DNA of 7,017 nt. It comes from Pseudomonadota bacterium. Lineage in GTDB: Bacteria > Pseudomonadota > Gammaproteobacteria > Burkholderiales > Ferrovaceae. This document shows, one piece after another, positions 1 to 5,446 of this stretch. The DNA lies in NCBI GenBank assembly GCA_021804705.1, contig JAJZHC010000076.1, positions 1-7,017 of the forward strand, read 5' to 3'. Made by a program: the position numbers and the translations under genes. The first letter of the stretch is position 1; each line of letters begins with the position of its first letter. The notes under the pieces are model-generated. The model worked only from the letters and a program-made list of their open reading frames with translations. It was not told the origin of the DNA and did no database searches.

Positions 1-1
1 A

Positions 2-478
2 GAAATTCTCCTGGCCGAGTTGAAAAAGATCAAGGGAATCAAAATCAAAAAACGCGCATCTGCCGAGCTGACCAAAGTGCTTCGAGACAGCATTAAAATC
101 ATCAAGGATGACGCCGTGGTGGCAACAAAGCCAAAAGTTGCCGCCAAAAAGCCAGCTACCAGGAAGGTAGCCACCACAAAATCAGTAGTCAAAAAAACCG
201 TGGCCAGAAAACCTGCCGCCAAAAAGACAGCTACCAGCAAACCTGTCGCCAAAAAAACCGTGGCCAGAAAACCTGCTGCCAAAAAGCCAGCCACCAGGAA
301 GGTAGCCACCACAAAATCAGTAGTCAAAAAAACCGTGACTGCAAAGGCTGCACCCAAAAAAACAGTTGCCAGGAAAACCGCTGTCAAGAAGCCTGTTTCA
401 GTGATGCCCATTACCTCGGCGCCCGCCCCTGAGTCGCCAGCATCCTCGACGCCGGTCGCAGAGAAACAAGCCAGTTGA
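2..478 (+). CDS. Histone H1-like Lys/Ala-rich DNA-binding protein, 5'-partial
   Basis: The reading frame is open to the left edge. It can be read from a TTG at 20 (152 aa), but codons before it (E-I-L-L-A-E) also read through, and no ribosome binding site precedes the TTG, so the real start is probably outside the window. Residues 1-30 (TTG numbering) look like a helical, mixed-charge head. Residues 33-127 are a low-complexity basic tail of KPAAKK, ATRK and KKTVARK units, like eukaryotic H1 C-tails and the bacterial AlgP/HctB/BpH1 type. The last 25 residues are less basic and rich in Pro, Ser and Ala. Such proteins are thought to bind DNA non-specifically through the Lys-rich tail and affect nucleoid structure or transcription; that role here is inferred from composition. 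The tail is built on DNA-level repeats (separate entries). An alternative is the basic tail of a larger protein whose main domain lies upstream. Confidence 0.7.
   Translation, partial: EILLAELKKIKGIKIKKRASAELTKVLRDSIKIIKDDAVVATKPKVAAKKPATRKVATTKSVVKKTVARKPAAKKTATSKPVAKKTVARKPAAKKPATRKVATTKSVVKKTVTAKAAPKKTVARKTAVKKPVSVMPITSAPAPESPASSTPVAEKQAS
143..202 (+). repeat. 60-bp direct repeat, copy 1, in the H1-like gene
   Basis: Positions 143-202 recur at 278-337 (offset 135 bp, 45 codons) with a single mismatch (T at 157, C at 292). Both copies encode the block from AKKPATRK to VVKKTV. A second overlapping repeat, 191-226 against 251-286 (offset 60 bp, one mismatch), encodes KKTVARKPAAKK. Because offsets are multiples of three, gain or loss of units keeps the frame, as expected for a basic tail that changes length by slippage or recombination. 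Confidence 0.9.
278..337 (+). repeat. 60-bp direct repeat, copy 2, in the H1-like gene
   Basis: This is the second copy of the repeat at 143-202, 59 of 60 bases identical. The near identity, including synonymous positions, points to recent duplication rather than selection on amino-acid composition alone. Confidence 0.9.
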
Positions 479-496
479 TCTCTTGCTGATCATCAC

Positions 497-1258
497 ATGA
501 CAAAAGTTGCAGAGCCTGTTCTGAGCAAAGTTCCAGAAGTCACACTGACATTCTGGATCATCAAGATAGCGGCCACCACGCTCGGCGAAACCGGCGGGGA
601 TGCTGTATCCATGTCGATGAACTTCGGATATCTGCTGGGGACCGTCCTGTTCGCAGCCATATTTTTCATGGCTGTGGTCGCCCAGGTCAGGGCCAGGCAT
701 TTTCATCCATTGCTGTACTGGCTCACCATCATTGCAACAACAACCGTGGGAACGACGCTGGCCGATTTTGCAGACCGGTCACTCGGTATTGGCTATAGCG
801 GGGGCGCATCCCTGTTGTTTGTACTCTTGCTCGGTTCCCTGGCTGTCTGGTACAAGTCCCTCGGTTCCGTATCTGTCAGTACGGTCAGTTCACCGAAAGC
901 TGAAATGTTTTACTGGGTCACCATCATGTTTTCACAGACCCTGGGTACCGCACTGGGGGATTGGACTGCAGACACAGCAGGGCTGGGGTATGGTGGTGGG
1001 GCAATCGTCTTTAGCCTGCTTCTGGGTGTCGTGGTGGCAGGGTATTTCTGGACGAACATTTCCAGAACCCTGCTTTTTTGGGGAGCGTTTATCCTGACGC
1101 GACCACTTGGGGCTGTAGTCGGTGACTTTCTCGACAAACCGTTAGATGCTGGCGGATTGGCGTTAAGCCGCTATACCGCATCTGTGGCGCTCATCGCCTT
1201 CATTCTCGCTGCCCTGGCAATATTTCCCCAGCATGCCGGAAAAACGGCCGGACATTAA
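497..1258 (+). CDS. COG4705-type multi-pass membrane protein of unknown function
   Basis: 253 aa, starting at the only in-frame ATG near the previous stop; no good ribosome binding site is visible in the 18-base gap, so it may be translationally coupled or weakly translated. About eight hydrophobic segments are seen. Four copies of a two-helix unit carry a T-x-G-x3-G/A-D signature: TLGETGGD (28-35), TVGTTLAD (83-90), TLGTALGD (148-155) and PLGAVVGD (203-210). A Trp lies 8 residues before each signature, and G-Y-x-G-G-A follows in units 2 and 3. Units 1 to 3 and 2 to 4 are both exactly 120 residues apart, so the protein is two four-helix halves, each itself duplicated. The pattern matches what I recall of COG4705, an uncharacterised inner-membrane family. 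Conserved Asp and Thr within helices would suit ion or metal transport, but that is inference only. No linked partner gene reveals its role. Confidence 0.8.
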   Translation: MTKVAEPVLSKVPEVTLTFWIIKIAATTLGETGGDAVSMSMNFGYLLGTVLFAAIFFMAVVAQVRARHFHPLLYWLTIIATTTVGTTLADFADRSLGIGYSGGASLLFVLLLGSLAVWYKSLGSVSVSTVSSPKAEMFYWVTIMFSQTLGTALGDWTADTAGLGYGGGAIVFSLLLGVVVAGYFWTNISRTLLFWGAFILTRPLGAVVGDFLDKPLDAGGLALSRYTASVALIAFILAALAIFPQHAGKTAGH

Positions 1259-1330
1259 CAGCCGCCAGGTGCCAGAGCAGGAGGATTTAGTCGACAGCCA
1301 CCCTCAGTGGCCACCCCCTTGCACGAAAGC

Positions 1331-1353
1331 TTGATTATTGACACAATAATCAA
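1331..1353. promoter_or_regulatory. Perfect 10-3-10 palindrome directly upstream of umuD, likely operator
   Basis: TTGATTATTG (1331-1340), spacer ACA, then CAATAATCAA (1344-1353) form a perfect inverted repeat whose last base touches the ATG at 1354. It is strongly AT-rich against GC-rich flanks. It does not match the CTGT-N8-ACAG LexA box, and no such box is found in 1259-1353. An operator for a dimeric repressor of umuDC is the simplest reading. An AATAAT (1345-1350, 5 of 6 to TATAAT) lies inside, but a start set by it would fall about 1357, after the ATG, so the promoter itself is not resolved. Confidence 0.55.
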
Positions 1354-1956
1354 ATGAAAGCCAAACTCCCCCGCCATGGTGGCCCTCGTCCTGGCGCCGG
1401 TCGCAAGCCTGGCACGGGCCTCTACGGCGAGCCCACCCGAACCATTCGTCTGCCCGAAGGCGCTGTGGCCGTGGTGAAGGATTTCCTCTCCGCTTATCAG
1501 GCCCGGCGCCAATTGGGGCGGGCTCTCGCCACTGCGGAGGTGGCTTACCCCGAACGGGACCCTTCCCCGCTGGCCCTGCCCCTCTTCAGCCATAAGGTTG
1601 CCGCCGGCTTCCCCTCCCCCGCCGACGATTATGTGGAGGCCACTCTCGACCTCAACGCGTATCTGGTCCGGCATCAGGAAGCCACCTTCTTCGTCCGGGT
1701 AAAGGGACACTCCATGACGGGGGCCGGCATCTTCGATGGCGACCTGTTGGTGGTAGACCGCTCCATTGAACCCGCAGCCGGCAAGATCATCATCGCCATT
1801 ATCGACGGGGAATTGACGGTCAAGCGCCTTGCCTTTGAAGGCGGGCGCCCGGTATTGAAACCTCAAAACCCGCACTTCAAGGACATCATTCTTCAAGATG
1901 CGCAAGAGCTGCTTTGCTGGGGAGTGGTCACCTCCACCATCCGCAAGTTCGACTGA
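1354..1956 (+). CDS. umuD: UmuD-like S24/LexA-family autoprotease, translesion polymerase subunit
   Basis: 200 aa. In the family, RecA-ssDNA filaments stimulate self-cleavage, and the trimmed dimer joins UmuC to form the error-prone DNA polymerase V. The peptidase half is complete: an Ala-Gly scissile bond in KVAAGFPSP (A84-G85; E. coli UmuD uses Cys-Gly), catalytic Ser120 in GHSMTGAGI, and catalytic Lys157 in LTVKRL. About 84 residues precede the cut site against 24 in E. coli UmuD (139 aa in all). This head has a glycine/basic motif (HGGPRPGAGRKPG, 8-20), then a TIRLP strand and a predicted helix (about 30-52) resembling a ribbon-helix-helix half. ATG 1354 is forced as the start because an in-frame stop lies at 1339-1341 with no other start between. 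No Shine-Dalgarno is present because the palindrome fills that space. umuC follows after 10 bases. Confidence 0.93.
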   Translation: MKAKLPRHGGPRPGAGRKPGTGLYGEPTRTIRLPEGAVAVVKDFLSAYQARRQLGRALATAEVAYPERDPSPLALPLFSHKVAAGFPSPADDYVEATLDLNAYLVRHQEATFFVRVKGHSMTGAGIFDGDLLVVDRSIEPAAGKIIIAIIDGELTVKRLAFEGGRPVLKPQNPHFKDIILQDAQELLCWGVVTSTIRKFD

Positions 1957-1966
1957 AGACGCTCCC

Positions 1967-3244
1967 ATGCCCCCTGTTGCCCTGGTGGACTGCAATAACT
2001 TCTATGCCTCTTGTGAGCGGGTCTTCAATCCCAAACTGGAAGGAAAACCCGTGGTCGTCCTCAGTAACAACGACGGCTGCGTGGTGGCCCGCAGCAACGA
2101 GGTGAAAGCCCTGGGCATCGACATGTGCGAGCCCTGGTTCAAGATCGAGAAAGTGGCCCGGAGCCACGGCGTCGTGGCTTTTTCCAGCAATTACGCCCTC
2201 TACGGGGACATGTCGGCCCGGGTCATGGGGGTATTGAGCCAGTTTTCTCCACACCAGGAGATCTATTCCATCGATGAATGCTTCCTGGGGCTTTCCGGCT
2301 TCGAATCACGGGACCTCACCGCCTATGGCCAGGACATTCGCCGGCGCGTCAAACAGTGGACTGGCATCCCCGTGAGCATCGGGATTGCCCCCACCAAGAC
2401 CCTGGCCAAGCTGGCCAACCATGTGGCCAAGAGGCGGGCCGGGTATGCGGGCGTCTGCAACTTCGGGCAGTTTTCAACCCGGGCGCTCGATGCCCTTCTG
2501 GACAGCATCGACGTGTCCGAAGTGTGGGGCGTGGGCCGCAAGATATCCCAGCGTCTGGAAAGTCTCAACATCAAAACCGTGCGGGAACTCAAAGCCGCCG
2601 ACACCCGCTTTGTCCGCCAGCAGTTTTCCGTCACCCTGGAACGCACCTTAGCCGAGCTCAATGGCACGGCCTGCATCGAGCTGGAAGAAGAGGCGCCCAA
2701 CAAGCATCAGATCATATCCAGCCGCTCTTTTGGGAAAGCGGTGGAAACCTTGCAAGACCTTAACGAAGCGGTGAGCAGCTACACGACACGCGCCGCGGAA
2801 AAGCTCAGAGCCCAGGGCTCTGTGGCTGGCAGCATCGGGGTCTATATCCTGACCCATCCATTCAAGCCCCACGAACCCCAATACCAGCCTTCCCTCGTGG
2901 TGCCTCTGGTCAAATCCACGGACGATACCCGGCACCTGGTCCAGGCCGCATTGCGCGGACTGAAGCGTATCTACAAAACCGGGTTCAAGTACAAGAAGGC
3001 CGGGATCATGCTGATGGGGCTGGAGGCAAAAGATCATCTACCGAGAACGCTGTTTGACGACCCCGCAGCAGAAGCCCGGTCGGCCAGGCTGATGCGCGTC
3101 ATGGACACCATCAATGGCCGCATGGGGCAAGACACGCTTCAACTGGCCTCTTCGGGTATCGAGAAAACCTGGCGCATGCAGCGCGGCGCGAAATCGCCCA
3201 ACCACACGACGGACTGGTCAGACATCCCCAGGGTAATGGCTTGA
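1967..3244 (+). CDS. umuC: DNA polymerase V catalytic subunit UmuC (Y-family translesion polymerase)
   Basis: 425 aa, close to E. coli UmuC (422). It copies past DNA lesions at low fidelity once bound to cleaved UmuD. Y-family motifs are intact: DCNNFYASCE with catalytic Asp8, SNNDGCVVARSNE (33-45) in the fingers, YSIDECF with catalytic Asp103 and Glu104, and SIGIAPTKTLAKLANHVAK (137-155). A helix-hairpin-helix-like VWGVGRKISQRL (187-198) follows, then the little-finger region and a C-terminal DUF4113-like segment (about 370-422). LPRTLFDD (358-365) is where a clamp-binding peptide would lie, although it lacks the usual Gln. I chose ATG 1967 over an upstream in-frame ATG at 1898 because family members begin MxxxALVDCNNFY and this leaves a 10-base gap after umuD. 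The 3' end overlaps convergent murI by 27 bases. Confidence 0.96.
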   Translation: MPPVALVDCNNFYASCERVFNPKLEGKPVVVLSNNDGCVVARSNEVKALGIDMCEPWFKIEKVARSHGVVAFSSNYALYGDMSARVMGVLSQFSPHQEIYSIDECFLGLSGFESRDLTAYGQDIRRRVKQWTGIPVSIGIAPTKTLAKLANHVAKRRAGYAGVCNFGQFSTRALDALLDSIDVSEVWGVGRKISQRLESLNIKTVRELKAADTRFVRQQFSVTLERTLAELNGTACIELEEEAPNKHQIISSRSFGKAVETLQDLNEAVSSYTTRAAEKLRAQGSVAGSIGVYILTHPFKPHEPQYQPSLVVPLVKSTDDTRHLVQAALRGLKRIYKTGFKYKKAGIMLMGLEAKDHLPRTLFDDPAAEARSARLMRVMDTINGRMGQDTLQLASSGIEKTWRMQRGAKSPNHTTDWSDIPRVMA

Positions 3245-4012
3245 CCAGGCCCAAAGACGGCTCATCACTTCATTGGCCTGATCGGCACTACCGCTCGTCC
3301 AGAAAGACGCTTCGCCGTGGCCTGGACGAGCCGTTGCGATGCCGGCGTCCTCAATTCTCTGACGCAAATGGCTGGCCACAGCAGCGCCCGTATCGATAAT
3401 GGACATCCGCCCACAGACCACTTGCTCGATCACCGGACGCAGAAAAGGATAGTGCGTGCAACCCAGCACCAGCGTGTCGGCCCCCTGCTCGAGCATGGGC
3501 GTCAGGTAATCTTGCAAAAGCGTTTTAACCTCATCACCGTCCAAATCACCGCGTTCCACACATTCAACCAGACCGATGCCGGCCCGGGTAATGATTTGGA
3601 CCCCCTTCCCATAGCTTTCCAATAGTGCTGAGAATTGGGCGCTTTTGAGCATGCTGCTCGTCGCCAGCACACCAATGATGCCGTTCCGTGTGGTCTCGAC
3701 TGCAGGTTTGACTGCGGGCTCCATCGCAACGATGGGCAGGGCATAGCGTTTTCGCAGAAGTGCAGCCGCCGATGCCGTTGCTGTATTGCAGGCCACCACG
3801 AGTGCTTTGGCGCCCTGACCTATCAGGAATTCGGCAAGCGCAAGCGAGCGCTCCTGGATTTCTTCAGAGGAGCGGGAGCCATAGGGCGCGTAAGCTGAAT
3901 CGGCCACGTACAGCAGATTCTCATGCGGCAACTGATTGCGAATATGCCTGAGAACCGACAGTCCGCCGACGCCAGAATCAAATACGCCAATCGGAGACTC
4001 GTTCATATTCAT
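3218..4012 (-). CDS. murI: Glutamate racemase
   Basis: 264 aa from the ATG at 4012. It interconverts L- and D-glutamate in the cytoplasm without cofactor, supplying D-Glu for peptidoglycan. Both catalytic cysteines are present: Cys75 in VACNTAT and Cys185 in GCTHYP, with His187 beside it. Asp12-Ser13 in FDSGVGG and the ADSAYAPYG motif (38-46) bind substrate. An earlier in-frame ATG at 4063 would add 17 residues (281 aa). I prefer 4012, or the ATG at 4006, because the family starts a few residues before PIGVFDSG, but no start has a convincing ribosome binding site. The gene is a single unit, divergent from the SDR gene and convergent with umuC, with the last 27 bases shared. No missing active-site residue was noticed. 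Confidence 0.95.
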   Translation of the reverse strand: MNMNESPIGVFDSGVGGLSVLRHIRNQLPHENLLYVADSAYAPYGSRSSEEIQERSLALAEFLIGQGAKALVVACNTATASAAALLRKRYALPIVAMEPAVKPAVETTRNGIIGVLATSSMLKSAQFSALLESYGKGVQIITRAGIGLVECVERGDLDGDEVKTLLQDYLTPMLEQGADTLVLGCTHYPFLRPVIEQVVCGRMSIIDTGAAVASHLRQRIEDAGIATARPGHGEASFWTSGSADQANEVMSRLWAWSSHYPGDV

Positions 4013-4043
4013 CGAAACAAATGGAGAGCGCTGGAAAAGCAAG

Positions 4044-4058
4044 CCTGAAATTTTCAGG
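4044..4058. promoter_or_regulatory. 15-bp perfect palindrome upstream of murI
   Basis: CCTGAAA (4044-4050), one central T, then TTTCAGG (4052-4058). It lies 32 bases upstream of the preferred murI start. A perfect -35 hexamer TTGACA is on the minus strand at 4079-4074, and 18 bases on is a poor -10 (GAAAAT, 4055-4050) inside the palindrome. It could be an operator over the murI promoter. If the ATG at 4063 is the true start, the palindrome is simply coding sequence. With 7-bp arms it could also be chance. Confidence 0.3.
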
Positions 4059-4152
4059 TTCATGCACAGCCCATGTCAAGTGAAGCTCAGTGAATCAGAC
4101 GAACAAAATGTGTCAAGATCATGGCCACCAATCGACGCGATGATACCAATTG

Positions 4153-4160
4153 AAAGGGAA
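4153..4160 (+). promoter_or_regulatory. Ribosome binding site that fixes the SDR start
   Basis: AAAGGGAA, with core AGGGA at 4155-4159, lies 5 bases before the ATG at 4165. It overlaps the body of a longer frame that could begin at TTG 4150, which argues for the ATG. Confidence 0.7.
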
Positions 4161-4164
4161 TCTC

Positions 4165-5016
4165 ATGGGAGAGATCGTGAAACAAATCCTCATCACCGGA
4201 TGTTCTTCAGGTATTGGCGCATGCGTGGCCCGGGGACTGAAGGAACGGGGATGGCGCGTTTTCGCCACTGCTCGGCATGCTGCCGATGTGGCGCGCCTGA
4301 GAAACGAAGGCTTTGAAAGTCTGGTTCTGGATCTCAACGATTCCACGAGCATCCGGACTGCGCTCCATCAAGTGCTCACCCTCAGTGACGGCCGGTTGGA
4401 CGCATTGTTCAACAACGGCGGTTTTGGCCAGGTGGGCGCTGTGGAAGACTTGACCCGGGATGCGCTGAGGGCACAATTTGAGACCAACCTGTTCGGTTGG
4501 GTGGAACTGACCAATCAGGTCATCCCCGTCATGCGCAAACAGGGTCATGGTCGCATCGTGATGAACAGTTCGGTGCTGGGGTACGCAGCCTTTGTCTACC
4601 GGGGGGCTTACAACGCCGTGAAGTTTGCCCTCGAAGGACTCACCGACACGCTGCGGCAAGAGCTTCACGGGTCGGGCATCCATGTCATCCTTGTGGAGCC
4701 CGGGCCCATCACCAGCCGCTTTCGCGAAAACTGCGTTCCCCACTTCGAAAAGCATATTGACTGGCAACATAGCGTCCATCGCCCCCAGTACGAAGGCCAG
4801 ATGACGCGTCTCAATGCGAAAGGTGCCGCGGTCCCCTTCACGCTCCCCCCGGAGGCCGTGCTGGAAAAGGTGATCCATGCCCTGGAAAGCCCCTCCCCCA
4901 GGCCGCGCTATCCGGTCACCGTGCCGGCCCGCGTCTTTGGGTGGTTGAAGCGCGTTCTCCCCGTGCAAATGATGGATTGGGTACTACGGCAGGCTTCAGG
5001 GGGCGGGAGAAGATAG
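4165..5016 (+). CDS. Short-chain dehydrogenase/reductase, E. coli YbbO-like
   Basis: 283 aa, a classical SDR oxidoreductase using NAD(P)H, probably cytoplasmic. Motifs in order: TGCSSGIG nucleotide-binding loop (11-18), Asp56 in LDLND, NNGG (83-86) in place of the usual NNAG, Asn108 in TNLFG, Ser136 in MNSSVLG, and the YxxxK pair Tyr149/Lys153, so the Asn-Ser-Tyr-Lys tetrad is complete. EPGPITSRF (178-186), FTLPPEAV, RYPVT and LKRVLP near the C-terminus resemble, from memory, E. coli YbbO, an NADP-dependent aldehyde reductase. TARH (35-38) after the second strand supplies a basic Arg, which suits NADP(H). The substrate cannot be read from the sequence. The start is set by the ribosome binding site at 4153-4160. 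It is divergent from murI and convergent with the cytochrome gene, so likely a single unit. Confidence 0.92.
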   Translation: MGEIVKQILITGCSSGIGACVARGLKERGWRVFATARHAADVARLRNEGFESLVLDLNDSTSIRTALHQVLTLSDGRLDALFNNGGFGQVGAVEDLTRDALRAQFETNLFGWVELTNQVIPVMRKQGHGRIVMNSSVLGYAAFVYRGAYNAVKFALEGLTDTLRQELHGSGIHVILVEPGPITSRFRENCVPHFEKHIDWQHSVHRPQYEGQMTRLNAKGAAVPFTLPPEAVLEKVIHALESPSPRPRYPVTVPARVFGWLKRVLPVQMMDWVLRQASGGGRR

Positions 5017-5035
5017 GCGATTTGAATCGATGCCT

Positions 5036-5350
5036 TTATTGAGACAAGACCCATTTAACCAGGGTCTGGATGTCGGCATCGGAAACCTGCTTTGAAGCCG
5101 GCATGGGCATGGGGCCCCAAACTCCTCCTCCGCCATTCTTGACCTTGGCAGCCAGTTTGGCTTCAGCACCGCTTTGACCCTTGTATTTTGCAGCAATGTC
5201 CTTGTAGGAAGGCCCCACTACTTTTTTGTCCTGCGCATGACAGGCCAGGCACCCGCTCTTTTTTGCCAAAGCCAAGCCTGTATCCTCCGCCTGTACGGCA
5301 CCCACACAAAGCAATCCAACAGCCACAACAACAATTTTCAGAGATTTCAT
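5036..5350 (-). CDS. Periplasmic cytochrome c551/c552-like monohaem electron carrier
   Basis: 104 aa with a Sec signal peptide: MKSLK, a hydrophobic core (6-18), and likely cleavage after AVQA (residue 21), leaving about 83 aa, the size of Pseudomonas c551 (82 aa). The haem-attachment motif is CLACH (Cys34, Cys37, His38). The distal ligand is probably Met83 in GVWGPMPMPA, which matches the GVWGPIPMPP loop of the c551 family. Proteins of this type carry single electrons in the periplasm, for example to nitrite reductase or terminal oxidases; the partner here is unknown because no reductase gene is nearby. The AGAGGA ribosome binding site at 5363-5358 fixes the start. An FNR/ANR-like site upstream suggests induction at low oxygen. 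It is convergent with the SDR gene, 19 bases apart, with no hairpin terminator visible between. Confidence 0.93.
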   Translation of the reverse strand: MKSLKIVVVAVGLLCVGAVQAEDTGLALAKKSGCLACHAQDKKVVGPSYKDIAAKYKGQSGAEAKLAAKVKNGGGGVWGPMPMPASKQVSDADIQTLVKWVLSQ

Positions 5351-5357
5351 GGTTCAT

Positions 5358-5363
5358 TCCTCT
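5358..5363 (-). promoter_or_regulatory. Ribosome binding site of the cytochrome gene
   Basis: On the minus strand AGAGGA lies 7 bases before the ATG at 5350. It is a strong Shine-Dalgarno sequence and supports this start. Confidence 0.75.
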
Positions 5364-5377
5364 TGATTCGGCACTTC

Positions 5378-5419
5378 AGTATGGAGCCAGTTTTATGAGA
5401 CGATGTTGATATAGCTCAA
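5378..5419 (-). promoter_or_regulatory. FNR/ANR-type class II promoter of the cytochrome gene
   Basis: Minus-strand TTGAG-CTAT-ATCAA (5419-5406) matches the FNR/ANR consensus TTGAT-N4-ATCAA at 9 of 10 bases. A CATACT -10 element (5383-5378, 4 of 6) would place the start near 5371. The box is centred at 5412.5, that is -41.5, the position at which FNR replaces the -35 contact in class II promoters. The resulting leader of about 21 bases contains the ribosome binding site. The geometry is read directly; regulation is inferred. Confidence 0.55.
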
Positions 5420-5446
5420 CTATTGCCGCACAAGCAACCCTCGGGC

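Noticed and set aside
143..337. Repeats considered as a CRISPR array
   Set aside because: They lie within a coding frame, have no unique spacers of regular length, and encode a Lys-rich tail.
476..492. TGATC / GATCA inverted repeat between the first two genes
   Set aside because: Arms of 5 bp are expected by chance and no T-run or known motif accompanies them.
1297..1311. GCCAC-CCTCA-GTGGC hairpin after the COG4705 gene as a terminator
   Set aside because: The stem is only 5 bp and no T-run follows on the plus strand.
1338..1343. Consensus TTGACA as the umuD -35 element
   Set aside because: A -10 at 17 bases would fall at 1361-1366 (CCAAAC), after the start codon and unlike TATAAT.
1331..1353. 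Reading the umuD palindrome as an FNR box
   Set aside because: The outer TTGAT and ATCAA are separated by 13 bases, not the 4 required for FNR/ANR.
1255..1995. Long minus-strand open frame of 246 codons opposite umuD
   Set aside because: It is a codon shadow of umuD: the plus strand has clear S24 peptidase motifs, and the minus translation has no recognisable domain.
4150..4164. TTG 4150 as the SDR start
   Set aside because: The ribosome binding site AGGGA lies inside that extension, 5 bases before ATG 4165, and the added residues are not typical of the family.
4207..4968. Minus-strand open frame of 253 codons opposite the SDR gene
   Set aside because: The plus strand encodes a complete SDR with all motifs; the reverse product resembles no family.
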